A DNA stretch of 64,000 nucleotides, taken from Caryophanales bacterium UBA6356. GTDB taxonomy: Bacteria > Bacillota_I > Bacilli_A > RFN20 > CAG-826. Every line of letters starts with the position of its first letter. The first letter of the stretch is position 1. The notes under the pieces are model-generated. The model worked only from the letters and a program-made list of their open reading frames with translations. It ran no database searches and was not told where the DNA came from. Shown piece by piece: positions 9,961-18,685 of the stretch. The position numbers and the translations under genes were made by a program. Location: contig DJRQ01000035.1 of assembly GCA_002440125.1 (NCBI GenBank), forward strand, positions 8,074 through 72,073, in the 5' to 3' direction.

Positions 9961-9991
9961 AAGGCCTCTTTCTTAAGAAGGAGGTCTTTTT
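9961..9991 (+). terminator. Rho-independent terminator of typA
   Basis: A long imperfect stem of about 14 bp (9961-9974 with 9975-9988, including one G-U pair) runs into a T-tract. It overlaps the 3' end of the convergent mtnN gene by two bases. Confidence 0.75.
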
Positions 9992-10664
9992 AGATTAATT
10001 TCAAAACCGAATCTCTCAACATCCGAGCGCATTGATCGAGATTCTTTTCGTATTCTTCGGCACTATTCGAAGAATCGCTCACTAAGCGCAAAGCGCAAAA
10101 TGGCAAATTTAGGCCAAAGGCGACGCTGGCTAAGGAAGCGGATTCCATATCGCAGGCAAGGGCCTTCCATTCTTTTCTAAGAAAATCCTTTTTGGCCTCA
10201 TCGGCGATAAAGCTATCGCCGGACACTTCAACGCCTTCGCTCACGATATTTTCCCCGCGAAGTTTTAAGACCAGGAGATTATGGAGGGCGATATCGCTAT
10301 CGAAATAGACGCGGTTTGGATTGAAAAATAATCCCCTTTCATCCCCGAAAGCAGTCGTGTCGATATCGTAATTCACAAAGGAAGAAGGGGCGAAATAGGT
10401 GAATGGCGGAAGAAGAAGGTCGTTTAAGGAACCACTTACGCCAAGATTGAAAACGGCATCGACTTCCGGATAAAGGAGAGGGAGAGCGCTTAAAGAGGCA
10501 GCACTAAGCGATTTCCCAATCCCGGAAACGCATAAAACAAAAATTTTATCTTGAAAACGTCGCTTTTCAAAAAGGGCAACCCCATGTCTCTCTCTTTCCA
10601 AAAGAGTCGTTTCCTCGAAAATAAGCTTGGCTTCTTTTTCCATGGCGAAAACAAATGCTTTCAT
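9990..10664 (-). CDS. mtnN: 5'-methylthioadenosine/S-adenosylhomocysteine nucleosidase
   Basis: A 224-residue nucleosidase that cleaves methylthioadenosine and S-adenosylhomocysteine, recycling SAM by-products. Motifs are present: the N-terminal FAMEKEA, NLGVSGSL for ribose/phosphate-site contacts, CDMESASLA with the purine-contacting Met-Glu, and LRLVSDSS with the catalytic Asp. The start overlaps the ribF stop (ATGA), placing it last in the truB-ribF-mtnN operon, an unusual but plausible association. Confidence 0.88.
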   Translation of the reverse strand: MKAFVFAMEKEAKLIFEETTLLERERHGVALFEKRRFQDKIFVLCVSGIGKSLSAASLSALPLLYPEVDAVFNLGVSGSLNDLLLPPFTYFAPSSFVNYDIDTTAFGDERGLFFNPNRVYFDSDIALHNLLVLKLRGENIVSEGVEVSGDSFIADEAKKDFLRKEWKALACDMESASLASVAFGLNLPFCALRLVSDSSNSAEEYEKNLDQCARMLRDSVLKLI

Positions 10665-11539
10665 AGACGTTTCCTCATTTCTTCTAAATTTCTTTGCAGT
10701 TCTTCCTTCAAATCCTCTAGGCTCGAGAATTTCTTTTCTTGACGCAAATAAAAAGCGAAATCGACGTAAAGAGTCTCCTCATAACAATCTCCTTCGAAGC
10801 CATCCAAATAGACTTCGACGATATTGTGGGAAAGTTTGCCCACCGTTGGCGCCTCGCCCACATTTATAAGGGATTTGTAGCATTTTCCACGAAGGAATGA
10901 AGAACCGCAATAAACGCCCCTTGTTGGCAAAACATATTCAAACGGATCGAGATTGGCCGTGGGAAATTTGATTTTTCTCCCATTTTGAAAGCCTTTCTCC
11001 ACTTTCCCACATATTTCATAAGGCCGACCCAAAAAGGAAGCCGCTTTCGAAACCTCGCCTTGCAAAAGGAGGGTTTTGATAAGACTCGAGCCGACTTTCA
11101 CGCCATCTTCTTTCAAAAGAGGATAAGCGAAGGTTTGAAACTCTTTTTTTAAATCCGACGCCTTCCCGCTCCTTAAAGCGCCAAACGAATAGTCCTCGCC
11201 AACAACAAGGGAAGAGGGTTGGAGTTTTTTTAAGACAAGGGTCATGAAATCCTCTTTGGAAAGCCTAAAAAAGGAAGGATCGGTCTTGAGGACGAAAACG
11301 TTATTTACGCCATAACGCCCAAAAAGGCGGATTTTATCAAAGAGGGTCGTTAAGACTTTCTCCTTCTTTTCCCTTTGAAAAGGAGGATCTAACAAAAGAA
11401 CGGATGGATCACCCATTTCTTTCGCTTTTTCGATAAGCATTTGATGCCCCAAATGAAGCCCATCAAAATTTCCCAAAAGCAAAGGACCAGAAACCTTAGG
11501 AAGAGAAGAATCGCGATAAGAAAAAGCAAAAATACCCAT
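10661..11539 (-). CDS. ribF: Bifunctional riboflavin kinase/FAD synthetase
   Basis: A 292-residue enzyme that converts riboflavin to FMN and FAD. The N-terminal adenylyltransferase carries GNFDGLHLGHQ (about residues 24-34). The C-terminal flavokinase carries PTANLDP followed by TRGVYCG. The start is ATG 11539, which overlaps the truB TGA as TGATG; an in-frame TTG at 11542 is less likely. The gene order truB-ribF is the classical one. Confidence 0.94.
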   Translation of the reverse strand: MGIFAFSYRDSSLPKVSGPLLLGNFDGLHLGHQMLIEKAKEMGDPSVLLLDPPFQREKKEKVLTTLFDKIRLFGRYGVNNVFVLKTDPSFFRLSKEDFMTLVLKKLQPSSLVVGEDYSFGALRSGKASDLKKEFQTFAYPLLKEDGVKVGSSLIKTLLLQGEVSKAASFLGRPYEICGKVEKGFQNGRKIKFPTANLDPFEYVLPTRGVYCGSSFLRGKCYKSLINVGEAPTVGKLSHNIVEVYLDGFEGDCYEETLYVDFAFYLRQEKKFSSLEDLKEELQRNLEEMRKRL

Positions 11540-12384
11540 CAAAAGAGCCCTCTTTCCGCTTCGAATAGGCTATCTCCGATATTTTTATAGATAAAAACAG
11601 CTTTCCCCTCGAAAAGGAGCAAAAGCCTTTCCTCATTCGAGGAAAGACGGATCTTCCTCCCATTAAAGACGTCTTTCCATTCCTCTAAGCTTAGGGAATA
11701 GGTCTTCAATTTCAAAAAGGGCGTCGGATCAAGAATGTCTTCCTTGGTTATTTCCGATAAACGTTTGGCCTTCGAAACCGATACCCCCGCATCTTCCAAT
11801 CGACGAAGAGATTCGAGATAGCCATAAGTGCCAAGCTTTTGAGCGATGTCTTCTCCGAGCACCCGGATATAGGTTCCTTTTTTGACAAGCGCTTCGAAAG
11901 AGATTTTGTTCCCTTCCAAAGAAAGGAGTTTCAACGAATATATTTCGATTTCTCTTTCCTTGCGTTCGACCGTTTTATTCTCTCTTGCGTACTTATAAAG
12001 AGGCTTCCCATCCACTTTAATGGCGCTATAAAGAGGCGGCTTTTGAAGGCTCTTTCCTAAAAAACCTTCGAAAACCCTTAAAATCGTACTCTTTTCTAAA
12101 TCCGGAACCTCTTTCTTAAAAAGAAGCTCTCCCTCTTTGTCCCCGGTTAAGGTCTTTGCCCCTAAAACCAAGGTCGCTTGATATCTCTTTTTTCCTTCTG
12201 GCAAATAAGGAAAGAATTTCGTCCCTTTACGAACTCCGACAATCAAAAGACCGGTGGCAAAAGGATCGAGAGTGCCGAGATGACCAACTTTACGAGTGAG
12301 AAAAAGCTTACCGATCTGGTTATCGATAAAGCGAGAAGTCATGCCTTCCTCTTTGTCAATAAGAACGAGCCCGTTTTCATTCAT
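11539..12384 (-). CDS. truB: tRNA pseudouridine-55 synthase
   Basis: A 281-residue TruB enzyme that makes the T-loop pseudouridine 55. The catalytic Asp lies in GTLDPFATGLL (about residues 38-48); the KKRYQATL and KGTYIR segments also fit the family. ATG 12384 is preceded by a TATAAT only 6 nt upstream and by no real ribosome site, so this operon head may be translated leaderless. It is divergent from the TtcA-like gene, which shows the same arrangement. Confidence 0.94.
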   Translation of the reverse strand: MNENGLVLIDKEEGMTSRFIDNQIGKLFLTRKVGHLGTLDPFATGLLIVGVRKGTKFFPYLPEGKKRYQATLVLGAKTLTGDKEGELLFKKEVPDLEKSTILRVFEGFLGKSLQKPPLYSAIKVDGKPLYKYARENKTVERKEREIEIYSLKLLSLEGNKISFEALVKKGTYIRVLGEDIAQKLGTYGYLESLRRLEDAGVSVSKAKRLSEITKEDILDPTPFLKLKTYSLSLEEWKDVFNGRKIRLSSNEERLLLLFEGKAVFIYKNIGDSLFEAERGLF

Positions 12385-12390
12385 ATCATC

Positions 12391-12396
12391 ATTATA
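12391..12396 (-). promoter_or_regulatory. -10 element of the truB operon
   Basis: TATAAT ends 6 nt before the truB ATG; the -35 (TTTAAG at 17-bp spacing) is weak. Confidence 0.55.
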
Positions 12397-12453
12397 GTTA
12401 TTTTTCGAAAAAGCTTAAAGGTACGCTCGATAGCCATGAAATCAAGATATATG

Positions 12454-12459
12454 TATAAT
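12454..12459 (+). promoter_or_regulatory. -10 element of the TtcA-like gene
   Basis: A perfect TATAAT leaves 7 nt before ATG 12467, so transcription should begin at or next to the start codon. Confidence 0.6.
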
Positions 12460-12466
12460 CCTGGAT

Positions 12467-13582
12467 ATGGATTATTTAAGAACGCTGCTTTCAAGCCTCC
12501 GCAAAGCGGATAACGACTTCTCTCTTATTGACGATGGCGATAGAATCGCCGTCGGCTTAAGCGGAGGAAAGGATTCCCTCACCTTGTTAAGGCTCCTTTC
12601 CATCTATCCGAAATTTTCGAAAAAGAATTTTAAAGTCTTTCCCGTCTTCCTCGATCTCGGCTTTGAATGGAATCGAGACAAACTCGAACCTTTAAGGCGT
12701 TATTGCAATTCTTTAGGAATGGAACTCCATGTGGAGGAAAGCACGTTCGTCTATGAAGTTTTAAAGGCCAACGCCAAGGAAGGGAAACATCTTCCTTGTT
12801 CCATTTGCTCCCGCATGAAAAAAGCAGGCATTAATCGCTATGCCAAGGAGATCGGATGCAACAAAGTCGCCTTCGCCCACCATAGCGACGACGCCGTCGA
12901 AACGCTCTTCATGAATATGATCCATGGAGGAAGAGTCGCTACCTTCGAGCCGAAAATGAAACTCGAACGAGCAAATATCACCTTTATTCGCCCCTTGATC
13001 TATTGCCGAGAAAAAGACATACTCGCCCTTTCGAAAGAAGAAGGTATGCCTGTCACCGATACTTGTTGCCCCGCCAATAGGAAAACGGACCGGGAAGAGA
13101 CGAAAAAGCTTCTCTTCGAAATCGCTAAAAAATATCCCGAAAGCGAAGAAAACTTCCGCCTATCTTTAACCAACTACAAGCCTTTTTGCCTTTATTGGAA
13201 TCGTTTTGAATTCGAAGCGATGGAAGACCCTTCGATTGCCATCCGCCCTATCTTAAACGCCTCCGATATGAGACTCTCCAAAAGAGCGGCGAAAAAGCCG
13301 CGGAAGAACGAAGAGAATTACCTCATTCTTAAGCATCATAAATTGATTGGGGAGTTCTCGCTAGAAAGAAAAAATAAACACCATATCGTTCTTTTCGGAA
13401 TAAAAGGAGGAAAAGAAGAAACAAAAATCGCCCTAGGGGAACTCCTTCGTCGCGAGGTTAAACTCGTTAATCCCTTGAAAGTGGAAATAGAAGGCAACAA
13501 AGCCCTAGCCCTTTCTTTTTCGATGCTCCCTTCTTTCGATTCCAAAAGGCGTTACTACAAGAACTTCCTTCATTTCAAGTAA
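12467..13582 (+). CDS. TtcA-family PP-loop tRNA thiolase with C-terminal extension
   Basis: A 371-residue PP-loop ATPase. The P-loop is GLSGGKDSL near residue 32. Two cysteine pairs typical of Fe-S TtcA enzymes are present: CSICSRMKK (about 107-115) and TCCPANRK (about 198-205). HHSDDAVETLFMN and FIRPLIY also match Bacillota TtcA-like proteins, which probably thiolate C32 of tRNA. The family core ends around residue 235; the remaining ~135 Lys/Arg-rich residues are not recognised. The gene appears monocistronic and leaderless: TATAAT leaves 7 nt to the ATG and there is no ribosome site. Confidence 0.82.
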   Translation: MDYLRTLLSSLRKADNDFSLIDDGDRIAVGLSGGKDSLTLLRLLSIYPKFSKKNFKVFPVFLDLGFEWNRDKLEPLRRYCNSLGMELHVEESTFVYEVLKANAKEGKHLPCSICSRMKKAGINRYAKEIGCNKVAFAHHSDDAVETLFMNMIHGGRVATFEPKMKLERANITFIRPLIYCREKDILALSKEEGMPVTDTCCPANRKTDREETKKLLFEIAKKYPESEENFRLSLTNYKPFCLYWNRFEFEAMEDPSIAIRPILNASDMRLSKRAAKKPRKNEENYLILKHHKLIGEFSLERKNKHHIVLFGIKGGKEETKIALGELLRREVKLVNPLKVEIEGNKALALSFSMLPSFDSKRRYYKNFLHFK

Positions 13583-13589
13583 AATGAAA

Positions 13590-13614
13590 AGGGGCCGTAA
13601 CGCCCCTCTTTTTT
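13590..13614. terminator. Bidirectional terminator between the TtcA-like gene and rbfA
   Basis: AGGGGC and GCCCCT arms (13590-13595, 13602-13607) are followed by a T-run on the plus strand and preceded by an A-run serving the minus-strand rimP-rbfA operon. Confidence 0.8.
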
Positions 13615-13650
13615 GGTTTTTGACTAGAAGCAAAATGGCTTTTGGACTAT

Positions 13651-14016
13651 TCACTTCATTCCTTTTTTGGCGTTTTCGATCTCTTCCTCTTCTTTTTTTA
13701 AAATCGCATCAAGATGCTCCGCTTCATCAAATCTCGAATCATAAATGAAAAGAAGCTCTGGAACTTTGTAAACATCCATCTTTTTGGCTAAGGAAGAGCG
13801 AATATAGCCCTTGCAACGATTAAGCTCTTCCAGATTCTTCTTCGGATTCTTCGAGCCCAAGAAAGAGACATAGATTTTGGCGAGGGAATTGTCGCTATTG
13901 ACATCGACTTCGTTGACGCTAGGCAAGCCAAGCACTCTATTTTTAAGCTCGAAAGTCAAAATATCCATGATATTCCGAGCGATAAGCGCTTTGACGCGTC
14001 CATTTCTATTGGCCAT
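13651..14016 (-). CDS. rbfA: Ribosome-binding factor A
   Basis: A 121-residue RbfA protein with a KH-like fold, needed for late 30S maturation. The N-terminus has the typical helix (ARNIMDILTFEL), followed by DVNSDNSLAKIYVSF and the C-terminal PELLFIYDSRFDEAEHLDAIL. A short acidic/basic tail follows. The start overlaps the infB stop (TAATG). It is the last gene of the rimP-nusA-ylxQ-infB-rbfA operon. Confidence 0.93.
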   Translation of the reverse strand: MANRNGRVKALIARNIMDILTFELKNRVLGLPSVNEVDVNSDNSLAKIYVSFLGSKNPKKNLEELNRCKGYIRSSLAKKMDVYKVPELLFIYDSRFDEAEHLDAILKKEEEEIENAKKGMK

Positions 14017-15881
14017 TACTTTTTCTCCGTTAAGCGATAGCCCTCGATGATGTCGCCTTCCTTGATATCGTTAAAATTTTTGATGGAAAGACCGCATTCA
14101 TAGCCTTCGCGGACCTCTTTGACATCGTCTTTGAAACGTTTCAAACCAGCCAATTCGCCTTCGTAAATGATAACGCCATCGCGAAGTACGCGAACTTTTT
14201 CGTTCGCTTCCAAGTTTCCGCTTGTCACATAGGAGCCAGCTACGGTGCCAACGTGCGAAATCTTATAGATGTGTCGCACTTCGGCTTGGCCTGTCACTTC
14301 CTCGACTTTCTCTTTGATGTAAAGTCCTTTCATGGCTTTTTCCATCTCTTCGATTATCTCGTAGATAATGCGATGAGGGCGGATTTGGATCTTCTTCTCA
14401 TCCGCTTTCGCTTGAATTTGAGCGGTCGGACGGATGTTATAGGCATAAATGATAGCATTCGAGGCTTCCGCTAGAAGAAGATCGCTGTCGTTAATAGCCC
14501 CAGCGCTCGCGCTAAGGACTTTGACTTTCACTTGGTCGTTCGAGAGCTTTTCAAGAGAACTTTGGAGGGCTTTGGCAGAACCATCGGTATCGGCCTTAAT
14601 GAGGACGTTGATGTCTTTTATTTTGCCGGCGTTAACAAGATTGTTGAGGTCCTCAAGAGACAAAGCGGCGCTTCTTGAACGTTCTTTCGCTTGCGTTTCT
14701 AAGGCCCGCTTCAGAGCGATTTCCTTGGCTTCTTTCTCGGTTGGGAAGGCCATAAAGCGATCCCCGGCGCTCGGAACGCTTGATAAACCCGTTACGCTCA
14801 CGGGCGTACTAGGGCCGGCGCTATTGAGGGTTTTGCCGTTTTCATCGGTCATTTTACGGATTTTCCCATAAATATTCCCGACCACGACGTAATCGCTATG
14901 GTTAAGAGTCCCATTTTGAACAAGAAGGGTGGCTTTAGGACCTTCGCCTTTATCCAAATTAGCCTCCAAAACAGTTCCGATCGCATAACGGTTGGGGTTG
15001 GCCTTTAATTCCATCATATCGGCCGTCGTTTCGATAGCATCTAACAAATCGTCAAGGCCTTGCCCTGTTTTGGCGCTCAAAGGAACCATCAAAACATCGC
15101 CGCCATAATCCTCTGCAATGACATCATGAGCCATAAGCTCTTCCTTGACGCGTCGAGGATTCGCTCCCGGTTTATCCATCTTATTGATGGCGACGATGAT
15201 TTTGCAATTCGCCGCTTTAGCGTGATTGATAGCTTCGATGGTTTGAGGCATGACGCCATCGTCGGCGGCCACAACGAGCACCACGATATCCGTCACATCC
15301 GCGCCTCGAGCGCGCATGGCCGTAAAGGCTTCATGCCCTGGCGTGTCGATAATCGTTATCTTTTTGCCATGGTATTCTTTTTGATAAGCGCCAATGGCTT
15401 GTGAAATGCCACCGGCCTCCGAAGCGGCGACATGCGTCTTTCGAATGGCATCGATAATGGAGGTTTTGCCATGGTCGACGTGGCCCATAACCGTCACTAT
15501 CGGAGCTCTTTCTTTCAGATCCTTGGCATCGTCTTCGATTTCGAGCTCTTCGAAATGCTCGGCATCCACCACTTTCTCTTTTTTGAAATCGTAGTTGAAT
15601 TCAAGGCAAATAGTCCCGATTGCCTCGTCATCGAGCATCTGGTTAATCGTCACCATCTTCCCTTGCATAAAAAGGAACTTGATAATGGAATTGACAGGAA
15701 CATTAATGGCTTTTGAGAGCTCTAGAACGCTTAAAGGCTTGGAATAGACGAAAACGCCACCGTTGACTTTCGCGAATTCCTCTTTTTTCTTCCCTTGTGG
15801 GCGAGCCTCGAAATTGGCTTTGCGATTCCGCTCTTGTTGCTGAGCGGCATTCTTTTTCGAGAAATAACGTTGTTTTTTCAT
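14016..15881 (-). CDS. infB: Translation initiation factor IF-2
   Basis: A 621-residue GTPase that places initiator tRNA on the 30S subunit. One IF2N domain ([12 protein letters not shown], about residues 52-63) is followed by the G domain with [17 protein letters not shown] and NKMDK, then the beta-barrel and C-terminal domains. It is at the short end of the family because the long N-terminal linker is missing, as in other reduced Bacillota. ATG 15881 lies just after ylxQ. Confidence 0.97.
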   Translation of the reverse strand: MKKQRYFSKKNAAQQQERNRKANFEARPQGKKKEEFAKVNGGVFVYSKPLSVLELSKAINVPVNSIIKFLFMQGKMVTINQMLDDEAIGTICLEFNYDFKKEKVVDAEHFEELEIEDDAKDLKERAPIVTVMGHVDHGKTSIIDAIRKTHVAASEAGGISQAIGAYQKEYHGKKITIIDTPGHEAFTAMRARGADVTDIVVLVVAADDGVMPQTIEAINHAKAANCKIIVAINKMDKPGANPRRVKEELMAHDVIAEDYGGDVLMVPLSAKTGQGLDDLLDAIETTADMMELKANPNRYAIGTVLEANLDKGEGPKATLLVQNGTLNHSDYVVVGNIYGKIRKMTDENGKTLNSAGPSTPVSVTGLSSVPSAGDRFMAFPTEKEAKEIALKRALETQAKERSRSAALSLEDLNNLVNAGKIKDINVLIKADTDGSAKALQSSLEKLSNDQVKVKVLSASAGAINDSDLLLAEASNAIIYAYNIRPTAQIQAKADEKKIQIRPHRIIYEIIEEMEKAMKGLYIKEKVEEVTGQAEVRHIYKISHVGTVAGSYVTSGNLEANEKVRVLRDGVIIYEGELAGLKRFKDDVKEVREGYECGLSIKNFNDIKEGDIIEGYRLTEKK

Positions 15882-15897
15882 AGAACTCTCCTTTTCG

Positions 15898-16197
15898 TTA
15901 ACGCGCTTTCGACAAAACCGCCATCGCGGCCTTTTTGTCTAAGACCCCAATGAAGGTCACTTCGCTTCGGCCGAGTGCAGAACCGAGTTCCGCCATCGTC
16001 AATGGCACCTCCAAAAGGGGCAAATGGCGAGACTTGATCTTCTTTTCGTAGCGAAGCGCTTCGCCACTTTTCGCATCGACGGCCTTCAAGAAGAGCGAAA
16101 CTTGATCCATATGGTGCCAAAGATTCGCTCCGATCTGAATTTTATTGGCGCGAAATAGGAGCCCGATAAAACCCAGAAGATTTTTTTCGCTTTCCAT
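15898..16197 (-). CDS. ylxQ: YlxQ, L7Ae-family RNA-binding protein
   Basis: A 99-residue L7Ae/L30e-fold protein, presumed to bind kink-turn RNA. The N-terminus (LLGFIGLLFRANKIQIGANL) fits the family consensus, although the Gly/Arg positions are weakly conserved. Position between nusA and infB is the standard locus. The neighbouring ylxR/rnpM gene, usually between nusA and ylxQ, is absent: only 11 nt separate the two genes. Confidence 0.78.
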   Translation of the reverse strand: MESEKNLLGFIGLLFRANKIQIGANLWHHMDQVSLFLKAVDAKSGEALRYEKKIKSRHLPLLEVPLTMAELGSALGRSEVTFIGVLDKKAAMAVLSKAR

Positions 16198-16208
16198 CGA
16201 AATAGGCC

Positions 16209-18035
16209 TTAATTGTCGTCGTAGTATTTATCGTTGTCGTACTCGTCAAGATCGATATCGTCATACTCGTTTTGAGCATTCTCTTCTTCTTCCTTGGCGA
16301 TTTCGTCGAGCTCTTCTTGGGAATAGATCGGCATCGCTTCTTTCGGCATCTCTGCCGGCGTGATGCGGGCGACTTCCTTTTCGCTTATTTGGTGAGGACG
16401 CTTGCTCTTGACCCATTTGCCTTTAGCAGGAGCGTCTTTTTTCTTTGCGCTCTCTTCGAGATCCCTTTCGAGAGCGTCCAAGGTCGTCGTTGTCTTGACC
16501 TCCACCGGTTTTTCAAGTGGCTTGGGTTCTTCTTCTTTAAGAGGTGCGGCTTCTTGGACCGGCTCGGAAACGGGCTCGGCCTTCTTTTCTTCTTCTTTGA
16601 TTTCCGGTGAAGGCGTCGGAGCTTCCTTGTTTTCAAGATCCTCCGCTTCCAAAGCGAATTCTTCCTCTTCTTCCGCGCTCATCTCTGGCATTGGAGCAGC
16701 GACAGGTCTGGCATTCTCGGCGTTTTCTTTGCGCTTCAAAGCCTCGCTTAGAGACTTCTGGGCGTAAGCTTGCCGTTCTTTTGCCTTCTTTTCTTCTTCA
16801 ACGCTCTTTTGAAGCTCTTCGTAGCTCGTATATTGGATGCCTTCTTCCTTGGCTTCGCTTTCTTCAAGAATGTCAATGCTAAAGCCCGTAAGTTTGTTAG
16901 CTAAGCGAGCATTGGCACCTTTTTTGCCAATGGCCAAAGAGAAATCATCGTCCTTGACAACCGCCGTGGCAGTAGGATAGGGCTCGGCATGAAGGTCGTC
17001 GATTTTAACGCCGATGACATGAGCAGGGCGAAGAGACTCGGCAATGAAGAGAGCGGGGTTATTGCTCCAAGCGATGATATCGATTTTCTCTTTTTCTTTG
17101 CTGCCGTTTCCAAGTTGCGAGACGACCCTTTGAATGCGAGAGCCGCCAGGCCCGATGCAAGCGCCCGTCGGATCAACATCGTCGTTGGTGCTTGTGACGG
17201 CGACTTTGCTACGAACGCCCGCCTCACGGGCGATTCCTTTGATGATTACAGTACCATCATAGACTTCGTGGATTTCTTCTTCGAAAAGGCGTTTCAAAAA
17301 GCCTTCGCTGGCGCGAGTGACCATGATTTGGGGTCCTTTGGGAGCCTTAGGCGCGTGTTCGCCAACTTGTTTGACTTCTTGGAGATAAACCTTCACGGTA
17401 TCACCAGTCCGGAAGCTCTCATCGCCGATCATCTCATGGCGAGTGAGTTCGACGCTGGTGCGACCAATGTTGATGAAAACGCTGCGGTCATCAGCCTTTT
17501 CAACGACGCCCGTGACCATCTCACCGATATGATCTTTGTAAATGTCATACAAAGCGACGCGTTCGGCTTCGGCGATGCGAGAGCGAAGCAAGCTCTTCAC
17601 GCTCATGGCTGTCAATTTCGTGAGATCGCTAATGGGGCAATAAAGAGCATAAGTGCCGCCGATTTTGATGTTCTTTTCTTCGGCTTTGACAAGAGCGATG
17701 AGATTTTTGATCTCCGGCTTTTGTTCTTTTTTGGCCTCATCAAGGCTTTCTTCCAAGTGCTCTAAAGTGTCCTTGACATCCTCTTTGGCGTCTTCTGGGG
17801 AAATCTCAAGATAATCGTCTTCGACTTCTTCCACGACCTTTTTCTTTTGGCAAAGGGTTATAAAGCCATTCTCTTCATCGATATTGGCTTCCACAACAGC
17901 GTCATCCCCGCCTCCTAAATGTTTGATGTAGGCGCGTTCGATGGCTTCTTTTAAAGCCAGCACCACCGCTTCGTGGCTGATGCTTTTGCTTTCGGCGATT
18001 TGATCAATCGCGCTTTTGAATAGAATCGGATCCAT
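16209..18035 (-). CDS. nusA: Transcription termination/antitermination factor NusA with long acidic tail
   Basis: A 608-residue NusA. The N-terminal RNA-polymerase-binding domain (MDPILFKSAIDQIAESKSIS...) is followed by S1 (GEMVTGVVEKADDRSVFINIG), then KH1 and KH2 (GACIGPGGSRIQ and SLAIGKKGANARLANKL). After about residue 395 comes a ~210-residue extension, rich in Glu, Lys and Pro, ending in an Asp/Tyr-rich tip. Bacillota NusA is usually 350-400 residues. The NTD also carries an acidic insertion near residues 95-125. The tail is probably disordered; its role is unknown. Confidence 0.94.
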   Translation of the reverse strand: MDPILFKSAIDQIAESKSISHEAVVLALKEAIERAYIKHLGGGDDAVVEANIDEENGFITLCQKKKVVEEVEDDYLEISPEDAKEDVKDTLEHLEESLDEAKKEQKPEIKNLIALVKAEEKNIKIGGTYALYCPISDLTKLTAMSVKSLLRSRIAEAERVALYDIYKDHIGEMVTGVVEKADDRSVFINIGRTSVELTRHEMIGDESFRTGDTVKVYLQEVKQVGEHAPKAPKGPQIMVTRASEGFLKRLFEEEIHEVYDGTVIIKGIAREAGVRSKVAVTSTNDDVDPTGACIGPGGSRIQRVVSQLGNGSKEKEKIDIIAWSNNPALFIAESLRPAHVIGVKIDDLHAEPYPTATAVVKDDDFSLAIGKKGANARLANKLTGFSIDILEESEAKEEGIQYTSYEELQKSVEEEKKAKERQAYAQKSLSEALKRKENAENARPVAAPMPEMSAEEEEEFALEAEDLENKEAPTPSPEIKEEEKKAEPVSEPVQEAAPLKEEEPKPLEKPVEVKTTTTLDALERDLEESAKKKDAPAKGKWVKSKRPHQISEKEVARITPAEMPKEAMPIYSQEELDEIAKEEEENAQNEYDDIDLDEYDNDKYYDDN

Positions 18036-18056
18036 TTTTTCTTCCTCTTTCCTTTT

Positions 18057-18518
18057 TTAGAATTGAATCGCTAATCGTGCGGTATCGATGGTGCTACGAT
18101 CGATAAGTATAGCCTTCTTTCGGCTTTTCTCCTTCACTTCAAGGGTAATCGTATCTTCTTTTACCTCGAGCAAAGCGCCTTCGAGGTCGTTTTGTCCTTT
18201 GAAGGGGGTAGAGAGATGCAAATGAACATAGCGCTTGGCATATTTCTCAAGCTTATCCAAGCCGATGGGCTTCTCGCTTCCTAAACTCGATACGTCGAGG
18301 GTATAAGGACCGTCGATAGGGTCTTTTTCGTCAAGAATGGGGTTCACTAAATCGCTAACCTTCACGATGTCATCGAGGGAAATCGGATCATCGCGGTCGA
18401 CGACGATTTCCAAAACGAGCCCATTTTTCGTTTTCTTGAGTTTCACGCTATAAAGGGTGTAACCCGCTTTCTCTAAGGGTTCTAAGAGAGCGTCCTTCAC
18501 TTTCCGAACTTCGTCCAT
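18057..18518 (-). CDS. rimP: Ribosome maturation factor RimP
   Basis: A protein of about 153 residues needed for 30S assembly, the first gene of the nusA operon. LEIVVDRDDPISLDDIVKVSDLVNPILDEKDPIDGPYTLDVSSLG is abbreviated here by its key parts: the VDRDDPI strand, the acidic helix and the YTLDVSSLG motif. ATG 18518 has AGGAGG 4 nt upstream; the longer frame to 18560 runs into a leader hairpin and is rejected. Confidence 0.92.
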   Translation of the reverse strand: MDEVRKVKDALLEPLEKAGYTLYSVKLKKTKNGLVLEIVVDRDDPISLDDIVKVSDLVNPILDEKDPIDGPYTLDVSSLGSEKPIGLDKLEKYAKRYVHLHLSTPFKGQNDLEGALLEVKEDTITLEVKEKSRKKAILIDRSTIDTARLAIQF

Positions 18519-18540
18519 GGCACCTCCTAATAATAGAAAG

Positions 18541-18561
18541 AGTGGCCCATAAGGTGCCACT
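18541..18561 (-). promoter_or_regulatory. Leader hairpin upstream of rimP
   Basis: AGTGGC and GCCACT arms fold just upstream of the rimP ribosome site, followed by only a weak T-rich run. Similar hairpins are common before rimP in Bacillota and could act as an attenuator; that function is inference. Confidence 0.45.
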
Positions 18562-18611
18562 CAGCCTTTACGAGTATTTCGCGATGCCTCTTCAAGGATC
18601 ATCGCCCATTA

Positions 18612-18640
18612 ATGATATAAAGAGCGGAAGCCCTTTGCAA
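18612..18640 (-). promoter_or_regulatory. Promoter of the rimP-nusA-infB-rbfA operon
   Basis: -35 TTGCAA (18635-18640), 17-bp spacer, -10 TATCAT (18612-18617). Confidence 0.6.
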
Positions 18641-18685
18641 GGCATTTCGACGCATCAAAGAAGGTTTTCCTATCGAAAGAAGCCC

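Noticed and set aside
16989..17765. 258-codon plus-strand frame opposite nusA
   Set aside because: Shadow of nusA produced by its codon use; no start signals.
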